Of a stretch of 15,099 bases of DNA, positions 5,537-12,958 are shown piece by piece. Under the pieces are notes generated by a model. It was given only the letters and a program-made list of their open reading frames with translations, did no database searches and had not been told where the DNA came from. Position numbers and translations under genes: made by a program. The first letter of the stretch is position 1. Every line of letters begins with the position of its first letter. The stretch lies in assembly GCA_016649785.1 (NCBI GenBank), contig JAENXB010000047.1:1-15099 (forward strand), read 5' to 3'. The stretch comes from Flavobacteriaceae bacterium. Lineage in GTDB: Bacteria > Bacteroidota > Bacteroidia > Flavobacteriales > Flavobacteriaceae.

Positions 5537-6538
5537 TTATTTTACACTCGCAACATAGGTCGCAAGATCAATCAGTTTGGCAGAATAACCATATTCGTTA
5601 TCGTACCAGGCCACTAATTTAAAGAAATTATCGTTCAAAGCAATTCCAGCCTGCGCATCAAAATTACAAGTATATGCATTTGATACGAAATCCTGGGAAA
5701 CCACCATTTCTTCGGTATAAGAAACAATACCTTTGTATTCTCCTTCTGAAGCTTTTTTAAAGGCTGCTTTTATTTGATCCATAGTGGCCGATTTTTCGGT
5801 CCTTACGGTCAAATCCACAACAGAAACATCTGCAGTTGGAACCCTAAATGACATTCCGGTTAGTTTTCCGTTTAATTCAGGAATTACTTTTCCAACAGCA
5901 ACCGCTGCTCCTGTAGATGAAGGGATAATATTCACTAAAGCACTTCGACCGCCTCTCCAGTCCTTTTTTGAAGGACCATCAACAGTTAATTGCGTTGCAG
6001 TTGTCGCGTGTATTGTTGTCATCAATCCTTCAATAATTCCAAAGTTATCATTAATAACTTTTGCTAAAGGAGCCAAACAGTTGGTTGTACAGGATGCATT
6101 GGATACGATGGTATTTTCCGCCTTAACATCTTTATGGTTCACGCCCATTACAAACATTGGGATATCTTTTGAAGGTGCAGAGACCACAACCTTTTTAGCT
6201 CCTGCCGTAATATGTTTTTGTGCACCTGGCATATTTGTAAAAATCCCGGTACAATCCAAAACGATCTCGGCATTCACCGCATCCCATTTAAGATCTTCAG
6301 GATTACGTTCTGCAGTTACCCTTATAGTTTTACCATTTACAAAAAGGTTTCCATCTTTCACTTCAACGGTGCCATTGAATTTTCCATGAACCGAATCATA
6401 TTTTAAAAGGTATGCAAGGTGTTCTACTTCCAAAAGGTCATTTACTCCAACAACTTCTACATCCTTGTTTTCCATAGCAACTCTAAATGCTATTCTTCCG
6501 ATACGGCCAAAGCCGTTAATTCCAATTTTTGTACTCAT
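5537..6538 (-). CDS. gapA: Glyceraldehyde-3-phosphate dehydrogenase, type I, NAD-dependent
   Basis: A 333-residue cytosolic enzyme that oxidises glyceraldehyde 3-phosphate to 1,3-bisphosphoglycerate. The Rossmann motif is NGFGRIGR (8-15), with Asp34 in GVNDL indicating NAD rather than NADP. The active-site SNASCTTNCLAP has catalytic Cys150, and His177 lies in TTIHATT. The C-terminal YDNEYGYSAKLIDL is also standard. Length is typical. An in-frame ATG 18 bp upstream (6556) would add MINTNK, but MSTKIGINGFGR is the usual start and leaves a 20-bp gap to the pfkA stop, so I take 6538. It is the second gene of a pfkA-gapA operon that ends in the terminator at 5461-5510. Confidence 0.97.
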   Translation of the reverse strand: MSTKIGINGFGRIGRIAFRVAMENKDVEVVGVNDLLEVEHLAYLLKYDSVHGKFNGTVEVKDGNLFVNGKTIRVTAERNPEDLKWDAVNAEIVLDCTGIFTNMPGAQKHITAGAKKVVVSAPSKDIPMFVMGVNHKDVKAENTIVSNASCTTNCLAPLAKVINDNFGIIEGLMTTIHATTATQLTVDGPSKKDWRGGRSALVNIIPSSTGAAVAVGKVIPELNGKLTGMSFRVPTADVSVVDLTVRTEKSATMDQIKAAFKKASEGEYKGIVSYTEEMVVSQDFVSNAYTCNFDAQAGIALNDNFFKLVAWYDNEYGYSAKLIDLATYVASVK

Positions 6539-6558
6539 TTTATTTGTATTAATCATTC

Positions 6559-7545
6559 TTAAATAGAAGTGATGTCTGCCACCCTCCTTAAATTTCTATC
6601 AAATTTATCTCCGCCTTTTATCGCGACATCTAAAGGTACTGAAACTACCTGTTGATGACTTATTCCTACCATAATTGTGCGTTCCCCGGCAAGTATGGCA
6701 TCTACCGCGCCAACTCCCAGTTTACTGGCCAAAACCCGATCTGAACAACTTGGAGAGCCACCTCTTTGAATATGGCCCAACACGGAAACCCTGATATCAT
6801 AATCGCTCAGGTTTTTTTCAATGACTTCGGCAAGTTCAAAAATATTCTTTCCGCTTTTAACCCCTTCGGACACCACTATAATACTCGATGTTTTACCCGA
6901 TTCCCGGCTTCTTTGAAGCGATTCCAGCAATCTTTCGATCCCGTGGTCTTCTTCTGGGATCAAAATTTCTTCGGCACCGGCTCCAATTCCGGCGTTTAAA
7001 GCGATAGCTCCGGCGTCGCGTCCCATAACTTCCACAAGAAATAACCGGTTATGCGAACTTGCTGTATCCCGTATTTTATCAATTGCTTCCACAACCGTAT
7101 TCAAAGCGGTATCATAACCAATGGTGTAATCGGTCCCACTTATATCATTGTCTATGGTAGCGGGAATTCCAATAACAGGAAAATTAAATTCTTTGTCTAA
7201 TAAGAGTCCACCGGTAAAAGTACCATCTCCCCCAATCACCACAAGAGCGTCTATCCCTGCGTTTATAAGATTTGTATGTGCTTTCTCCCGTCCTTCTTTA
7301 GTTCTGAATTCATTGGACCTGGCAGTTTTTAGGAAAGTTCCCCCTCTGCTGATGATATTTCTGACAGATCTGGCATTTAAATCTTCAATATCGTTTTCTA
7401 TTAAGCCTTGAAAACCCCTGTAAATTCCGGCGCATTCCAGGCCGTGATACGCACAACCTCTAACTACAGCACGGATTGCGGCGTTCATTCCGGGAGCATC
7501 TCCACCAGAGGTCAATACTCCTATTTTCTTTATTTTTGTTTGCAT
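6559..7545 (-). CDS. pfkA: ATP-dependent 6-phosphofructokinase
   Basis: A 328-residue enzyme converting fructose 6-phosphate and ATP to fructose 1,6-bisphosphate. SGGDAPGMNAA (13-23) forms the first part of the ATP site. GGDGTFTGG (105-113) has Gly after GGD, as in ATP-dependent enzymes, where pyrophosphate-dependent ones have Asp. Catalytic PATIDNDI (128-135) has Asp132, and the substrate motif EVMGRDAGAIA begins at 172. LGHIQRGGSPS near residue 258 is also standard. The length matches group A bacterial PfkA. ATG at 7545 begins MQTKIKKIGVLTSGG as expected. It is the first gene of the pfkA-gapA operon; the terminator of the amylase locus lies between them, so it should have its own promoter, though I found no full TAnnTTTG match. 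Confidence 0.96.
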   Translation of the reverse strand: MQTKIKKIGVLTSGGDAPGMNAAIRAVVRGCAYHGLECAGIYRGFQGLIENDIEDLNARSVRNIISRGGTFLKTARSNEFRTKEGREKAHTNLINAGIDALVVIGGDGTFTGGLLLDKEFNFPVIGIPATIDNDISGTDYTIGYDTALNTVVEAIDKIRDTASSHNRLFLVEVMGRDAGAIALNAGIGAGAEEILIPEEDHGIERLLESLQRSRESGKTSSIIVVSEGVKSGKNIFELAEVIEKNLSDYDIRVSVLGHIQRGGSPSCSDRVLASKLGVGAVDAILAGERTIMVGISHQQVVSVPLDVAIKGGDKFDRNLRRVADITSI

Positions 7546-7621
7546 TGCCGTAAAAATATTTGTTTTTTGGGGTAAAACCTAATTTGTAGGCATACTCAAA
7601 CGTTTTCGGTTAATAACTACT

Positions 7622-7650
7622 ATAAAAAGCCCCATTTCTGAGGCTCAATT
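7622..7650 (-). terminator. Terminator after the last GH13 gene
   Basis: On the minus strand, arms 7645-7639 and 7634-7628 pair over 7 bp with one mismatch around a 4-nt loop and are followed by five T residues. It lies 25 bp after the amylase stop and marks the end of the glycosidase locus. The stem is short, so strength is moderate. Confidence 0.6.
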
Positions 7651-7669
7651 GTAATTATTAAGAAAAAAG

Positions 7670-9103
7670 TTACTTAATTAATAGTATTTTGTATTCCCAG
7701 GGTTTAAAGTTCATTTCCTGGTCAGCTTTTAAATCAACCGGTTTGGAATTCATGTAGTCCTCAAAAGTTCCTTGCAGGTCCAGTGTAAAACTCACCGGTT
7801 CTTTGCTCATATTTGCGATGTAAACCAATTTCTCACCCTGTTTTTCACGCTCAAATGCCAAGACTTTTTCGTCGGAAGATGTTTTTAGCCTGTTATAATC
7901 GGCTGCGTTTTTACCGCCGTTCAGGGCTTTGCTTTTATTTTTTAACTTCCCTAATTTTTCAAAAACCGGCCACACTTTGCCTTTTGTTTTAGGAATACTG
8001 TCATTTTCAAAAAACAATAACCTGCGATCCAGGTCATATTCCTGCCCACTGTAAATTAAAGGCATCCCGGGAATGGTGTAAGTTAATGCCAGCATAGTTT
8101 CTGATGCGTCACCTAAACGCTCCTTCACAGTTCCACTCCACGAATTTTCATCGTGGTTGGTCACAAAATTCATCAGGATATCATCTTCCTGATATAATGT
8201 GTCAATTTTTATCATATACGCATCCCAATCGGTTACTGTTTTTTTGCCTTGGGCCATTTCATTCATAATATGGAAACCTTCCCAATTGTACCCCATATCA
8301 AAGGCTTTGTGGAATAGGTCTTTATCCTCAGATTCGGCCAACATAAATACAGGCTTGATTTTCTGGATCTTTTCAACAGCTTGTTCCCAAAATTCTGTCG
8401 GTACTTCTCCGGCTACATCGGCTCTAAAACCGTCAATATTGTGTTCTTCAACCCAATATTTCATTTCCGCGGTCATGGCTTTCCAAAGATCTTTATTTTC
8501 ATAATTTAAATCGGCCGTATCTGTCCATCCCCAGGATTCTCCGGTTTCAGGATTTAAGGGATCAATAATTTCCCCTGCCGCATTTTGAGTGTAATATTCA
8601 GGATGGTTTTCAATCCAGGGATGATCCCATCCAGTGTGATTGGCGACCCAGTCAAGAATTACGAACATTCCGTTCTTATGAGCGGTATCAACCAGGTTTT
8701 GAAAATCTTCTTCGGTCCCAAATTCAGGATTTATCTCGGTATAATTGGCAATAGCGTAATAACTTCCCAAATATTTGGCCCTTTCCTTTTCATCTTTAAT
8801 ATCTGAAACAAAACCTCCTCCGGTTGCTTTCCTGTTTTTTATTGAAATAGGGTACACCGGCATCACCCAGATTATTTTTACTCCCAGATCTTTTAGCTTC
8901 GGAATATCTTTGGTAAATGCATTGAAGGTTCCCTCAGGTGAATATTGCCTGATATTGGCTTCATAAATCACGGCAGATTCCAATACGTCATCTGAAATAG
9001 AAGAACTGCTTTCCCCCCGAGTTTCTTCAGGGATTGTTTCACTTTTGTTTTTACAGGAAGCCATCATTGCAATTGTTATGAGGCATAGCGTTACTTTTTT
9101 CAT
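7670..9103 (-). CDS. GH13 alpha-amylase-type lipoprotein (477 aa)
   Basis: Hydrolyses alpha-1,4-glucans, by family. It starts with a lipoprotein signal peptide ending MMASC, with the lipidated Cys17, followed by a Ser/Glu-rich linker to about 40. The (beta/alpha)8 catalytic domain shows all conserved GH13 regions: DWVANH (151-156), GFRADVA with nucleophile Asp229, LAESE with acid/base Glu257, and VTNHDEN with Asp318. A C-terminal beta-sandwich follows from about 390. Linker residues after the cysteine (KNKSE) do not resemble the K(D/E)2 surface-export signal, so it may face the periplasm. It is the last gene of the locus, 90 bp after the preceding GH13 gene, with a terminator after its stop. 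Exact product specificity cannot be told. Confidence 0.92.
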   Translation of the reverse strand: MKKVTLCLITIAMMASCKNKSETIPEETRGESSSSISDDVLESAVIYEANIRQYSPEGTFNAFTKDIPKLKDLGVKIIWVMPVYPISIKNRKATGGGFVSDIKDEKERAKYLGSYYAIANYTEINPEFGTEEDFQNLVDTAHKNGMFVILDWVANHTGWDHPWIENHPEYYTQNAAGEIIDPLNPETGESWGWTDTADLNYENKDLWKAMTAEMKYWVEEHNIDGFRADVAGEVPTEFWEQAVEKIQKIKPVFMLAESEDKDLFHKAFDMGYNWEGFHIMNEMAQGKKTVTDWDAYMIKIDTLYQEDDILMNFVTNHDENSWSGTVKERLGDASETMLALTYTIPGMPLIYSGQEYDLDRRLLFFENDSIPKTKGKVWPVFEKLGKLKNKSKALNGGKNAADYNRLKTSSDEKVLAFEREKQGEKLVYIANMSKEPVSFTLDLQGTFEDYMNSKPVDLKADQEMNFKPWEYKILLIK

Positions 9104-9193
9104 CGTAATTTATTTAATTTTAACCGAATTCGATTATTACTGTTTTATAATTTCATTAAACCTTACCGGGAAATTGAGTGGTTTTTATCATTT

Positions 9194-10879
9194 TTATTTC
9201 TTCTCCAACAATACAAACTCAAATTTAGAATCTATTAAAACATGTCCATCTATAACTTCTGCTGAACTGTCGGAATAGGAATCATGAAGCTTTTCTCCGT
9301 TCTTAAAAGATTTTGAAACATCAATAGATTTTTCTCCTTTAGGAACATTGATGCCTATTACAACTGAATCATTATAATCGTCGTTACTGAAACTTCTGGA
9401 AAAATAATAAGGCTTCTCAGAGATCATTTGATGAATCCCAGCTCCAACAGCCGGATGATTGGCCCTGAACTGACCCAGTTTTTGCCAATGGGCCAAAATC
9501 TTTTGGGTATTTTCATTCGATTTTATATCCTCCCAATTCATAAATGATCTTAAAGTAGCATCGCCTTCTGTTCCTTCAATTATTAAAGAACGCGCAGATT
9601 CATCTCCATAATACACCTGCGATGTTCCCGGGCTCAACAAGAGTTTATTTGCGGTTTCAAAGAGCTTTTCACGCTTTGCATCAAAGGGTTGGCCGTCATC
9701 ATGTGAGGTTAAATAGTTTAAGGTGCCATAATCTTTAAGGTCTGTACTCAATAATTTATGGTAACTGCTGAACAAGGTTTCATAATCCTGATCTTTGGCA
9801 TTCCATTTAAATTCAAAATTGATAAGACTCTGGAAAGCATTATCAAAATAATTGACTTTTTTATTTCCAAAATCAAAATATTGGCCATTGCTGATCCCAT
9901 AATTATAAACTTCGCCAACAAGATAGAAATCATTGTCGTCCAGCACTTTTTCAGGGTTGTTCTTTTTGAATTCGGCAAAGGCATAATCGGTGACTTCCTT
10001 AAACTCCTTCCAAACATAGGCTTCGGTATGTTTTACGGTATCTACGCGATACCCATCAATACCGTATTCTATAATATAATCGGTCAACCATTTCATAATG
10101 TAAAACCGGGGTGCACGTGGGTGTCCGGTACGCTTAAAGAATTCATCCAATTCCACAATTTCCTTCTCATATCTCCCTTCAGCCTTCCATTTTTCCACAA
10201 GTTGTGGAGGCAATTCTACAGCATCATTACTTTCGGTCCTGATGTCGGGTAAATTTTTTACCAGAGTACAGGTAACCGTGCTTTCAAAATCCTGATAAGT
10301 ACACGGCGTATCATTACGCACCCAATCTGCAGGCCAAACCGGATCTTTTTCTGTCACGGGACCTGTATGGTTGATAACGGCATCCAACAAGATCCGGATG
10401 CCTTTTTTATGAGCAGCTTCTACCAATTCTTTTAAATCCTCCTTCGTACCGTAATTTGGATCGATAGCCGTCCAATCCTTTGTCCAATATCCGTGATATC
10501 CATAGGTATTTCCTGTGCCTTCATTGGTAGCACCGTGAATTTGCTCTACAACCGGGGTCATCCAAATGGCATTAATTCCCAGATCAGTAAAATAGCCTTC
10601 ATTAATTTTTTGAGTGATGCCTTTTAAGTCGCCTCCTTCAAAGCCCCGTAATTTAGCGGTTTCCAGGGTTCTGTCAAAATTGACATCATTGGAAGGATCT
10701 GCATTATTAAACCTGTCTGTGAGCAAAAAATAAATATTGGCAGCTTCCCAAATGAATGGTGCATTGCTTTGAGATCCTGCGATATCATCAGTTTTGTCAA
10801 CCTGGTTTTCGTTCTTTTTCCCTTGGGTGTTGCAACTTATTGCCATGGCTACTATGGTTAACATTAATAACTTGTTCAT
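9194..10879 (-). CDS. GH13 MalS-like alpha-amylase lipoprotein (561 aa)
   Basis: It starts MNKLLMLTIVAMAISC with lipidated Cys16. The segment RFNNADPSND (56-65), then GFEGGDLKGI (79-88) and YGYHGYWTKDW (126-136), is close to the periplasmic alpha-amylase MalS group (GH13_19). The catalytic regions are complete: DAVINH (166-171), GYRVD with nucleophile Asp280, VGEVYNY with Glu323, and TSHDDGQ with Asp394. A Cys193/Cys204 pair sits in the insertion between regions I and II and could form a disulfide, fitting export. It lies 6 bp after the stop of the preceding GH13 gene, so the two are surely co-transcribed. The region after Cys16 (NTQGKKNEN) is not a clear surface-export signal. Expected substrates are maltodextrins; the subfamily call is by motif recognition only. 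Confidence 0.92.
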   Translation of the reverse strand: MNKLLMLTIVAMAISCNTQGKKNENQVDKTDDIAGSQSNAPFIWEAANIYFLLTDRFNNADPSNDVNFDRTLETAKLRGFEGGDLKGITQKINEGYFTDLGINAIWMTPVVEQIHGATNEGTGNTYGYHGYWTKDWTAIDPNYGTKEDLKELVEAAHKKGIRILLDAVINHTGPVTEKDPVWPADWVRNDTPCTYQDFESTVTCTLVKNLPDIRTESNDAVELPPQLVEKWKAEGRYEKEIVELDEFFKRTGHPRAPRFYIMKWLTDYIIEYGIDGYRVDTVKHTEAYVWKEFKEVTDYAFAEFKKNNPEKVLDDNDFYLVGEVYNYGISNGQYFDFGNKKVNYFDNAFQSLINFEFKWNAKDQDYETLFSSYHKLLSTDLKDYGTLNYLTSHDDGQPFDAKREKLFETANKLLLSPGTSQVYYGDESARSLIIEGTEGDATLRSFMNWEDIKSNENTQKILAHWQKLGQFRANHPAVGAGIHQMISEKPYYFSRSFSNDDYNDSVVIGINVPKGEKSIDVSKSFKNGEKLHDSYSDSSAEVIDGHVLIDSKFEFVLLEKK

Positions 10880-10885
10880 ACCTGC

Positions 10886-12766
10886 TTAGTTTATCTTTAA
10901 AATGAATGATTCTAATGGTTCCATCTTAATTGAAATACTTCCCTGTTGGTTTTCAACCTTCAATTCTGAACTGTAATTTCCGTAGAGTTGATCAGATAAA
11001 GGATAAGAACCATCTTCCAGATTCCAGGATTTGATGAGCTCTTCCGGGATCTTCAGTTCAAATTCAAATGAATTTTCAGCCTCAAAATTTGAAACAATTA
11101 CCAGTTTCTCATCATCGCTCCAACGTGCAAAAGATAATATTTTATCTGTATAATTTTCGGTATTTGCCCTGTTGAAAGTATGCATATCCTGATAATTTGC
11201 AGCCAGAGCGGTACTGTTTATGGTGAAATTCAATAATCGTTTGTAGAAGTCCCGTAAATCTTTTTCTTCCTGTGTCGATTTTCCGCCATCAAACTGCTTG
11301 TTATTTACCCAGCGCTGATAGGTTGGCACGCCAATATAATCAAATATTGAGGTTCTTGACGGCTTTCCAAAACCGGTATTTTCTGCTCCCGGCTCGCCCA
11401 ATTCCTGTCCAAAATAAACCAAAGTTGGCGCAGTACTTATGGTTGCAGATACCACCATTGCGGGTTTTCCTTTAGCCGCACTTCCGGCAAATTCCGGACT
11501 TGCGATGCGTTGTTCATCGTGATTTTCCAAAAAGTGGATCATATGGTGTTCAATGTCTTTTAAATCTTCCTGAATTGGCGGAATATTGTCGGTTTTCCCG
11601 CGGCCTTGCATAATGTTTTTAAGGGTATCGTATAACTGGACCTTATCATACAGGTAATCCATTTTTCCTTTTTTGATATAATCCCTGTATAAATCCGGTT
11701 GATACACTTCTGCCAACAAAAATGCATCTGGATTTTTCATTTTTATGGCCGAATTCATATAACTCCAAAACTCAACAGGCACCATTTCTGCCATATCAAA
11801 ACGGAATCCGTCAACGCCCTTTTCTATCCAGTACAAAGCGATATCCTTAAATTTTACCCAGGAATTTGGAACGGTTTTGTCTTTCCAAAACTCAAAATGT
11901 GCTTTGTAATCTTCCTTTTCAAAACTATCCGGCAATTCGTCAAAATCATGTTTCCCGTCAGGAGCTACACCGTAATTAATTTTTACTGTTTCATACCAGT
12001 CATTCATGTCCGGTTGGGATAAACGGGAACCATTTCCTGTCCATTTTGCCGGATTTTCATCGAATTTCCCGTCAGCCAATGGGTGTTTTTCTCCGCCTAA
12101 AGGCCGGTAACCATCTTTCCATTCAGGAACCTTAAAAGCCTTTCCCGGATTGTAATAAAAATTATTGTTAACGTGATAAGTGAGGGGTTTATCGTCTTCT
12201 GCACCAAAATCTGTAACGCCTTCAGGATTGGTCAATCCTTCATAATTTCGTGCCACATGGTTTGGCACAATATCAATAAGCACTTTAAGGCCTGCCTTAT
12301 GAGTACGGGCGATCAAGGCTTCAAATTCCTGCAACCGGTTGGCAGGGTTTTCAGCCAGGTCAGGATTTACGTTATAATAATCCTTTACGGCATAAGGAGA
12401 ACCTGCCCGGCCTTTAACCACATCCGGATCGTCATTTGAAATACCAAATTCAGTATAATCTGTTATCACATCATGATGCGGCACACCCGTGTACCAGATA
12501 TAAGTGACACCCAACTCCTTAATTTCCTTTAATGCCTTATCGGTAAAATCATTGAATTTTCCAACCCCGTTTTCTTCCAAAGTGCCCCAGGGTTTATTGG
12601 TGGCATTCGTGTTACCGAATAAACGTGTGAACACCTGATAAACAACTTCTTTTTTCTTTAATTCCGATTTGGTCATAGTTTGTTCTGCTACAAGTTTTGG
12701 TTCGTCTTTACAAGCTAAAAAAAATGAACCAACCATAAAAATGATACTTAATTTTATTCTGTTCAT
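10886..12766 (-). CDS. GH13 alpha-amylase-family lipoprotein (626 aa)
   Basis: It starts with a lipoprotein signal ending FFLAC (Cys19), directly followed by KDE. This resembles the K-(D/E)2 signal that sends lipoproteins to the outer surface in Capnocytophaga and relatives, so this enzyme may act on starch outside the cell. The catalytic regions are LIDIVPNH (163-170), GFRFDMAEM with nucleophile Asp324, LLAEVYQ with Glu353, and LENHDEQR with Asp417. A long insertion (about 175-300) lies between regions I and II, with many Asn, Gly and aromatic residues. A C-terminal beta domain follows from about 530. It is the first of three GH13 genes, 192 bp after GH31; in that gap I see neither a clear terminator nor a TAnnTTTG promoter. 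The next gene follows after 6 bp. Confidence 0.93.
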   Translation of the reverse strand: MNRIKLSIIFMVGSFFLACKDEPKLVAEQTMTKSELKKKEVVYQVFTRLFGNTNATNKPWGTLEENGVGKFNDFTDKALKEIKELGVTYIWYTGVPHHDVITDYTEFGISNDDPDVVKGRAGSPYAVKDYYNVNPDLAENPANRLQEFEALIARTHKAGLKVLIDIVPNHVARNYEGLTNPEGVTDFGAEDDKPLTYHVNNNFYYNPGKAFKVPEWKDGYRPLGGEKHPLADGKFDENPAKWTGNGSRLSQPDMNDWYETVKINYGVAPDGKHDFDELPDSFEKEDYKAHFEFWKDKTVPNSWVKFKDIALYWIEKGVDGFRFDMAEMVPVEFWSYMNSAIKMKNPDAFLLAEVYQPDLYRDYIKKGKMDYLYDKVQLYDTLKNIMQGRGKTDNIPPIQEDLKDIEHHMIHFLENHDEQRIASPEFAGSAAKGKPAMVVSATISTAPTLVYFGQELGEPGAENTGFGKPSRTSIFDYIGVPTYQRWVNNKQFDGGKSTQEEKDLRDFYKRLLNFTINSTALAANYQDMHTFNRANTENYTDKILSFARWSDDEKLVIVSNFEAENSFEFELKIPEELIKSWNLEDGSYPLSDQLYGNYSSELKVENQQGSISIKMEPLESFILKIN

Positions 12767-12958
12767 AAGGACTATTAAATTTTATTTTTAATTCTTTAGC
12801 ATCACTCTAATTATCCGAAATATTTTCAAATGCCACAATGGTTTTGCTCTTGAATATTTTTTACAGCAGTTTCTCCTGTTTCATTATTTCAATACCTGAG
12901 CAGAAAATAGGCGCATAATTATTCAATTGGGCTTTTTTCTTATGAGTTGATTTCAGAT

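Noticed and set aside
5784..6389. 201-residue open frame on the plus strand opposite gapA
   Set aside because: It is antisense to a fully conserved GAPDH with all catalytic motifs; the open frame follows from codon bias of the real gene.
9758..10252. 164-residue open frame on the plus strand opposite the MalS-like amylase
   Set aside because: Antisense to a well-conserved GH13 catalytic domain; no start context or family of its own.
12767..12958. Search for a promoter or terminator between GH31 and the first GH13 gene
   Set aside because: Only weak A/T-rich partial inverted repeats and no TAnnTTTG match; nothing firm enough to list.
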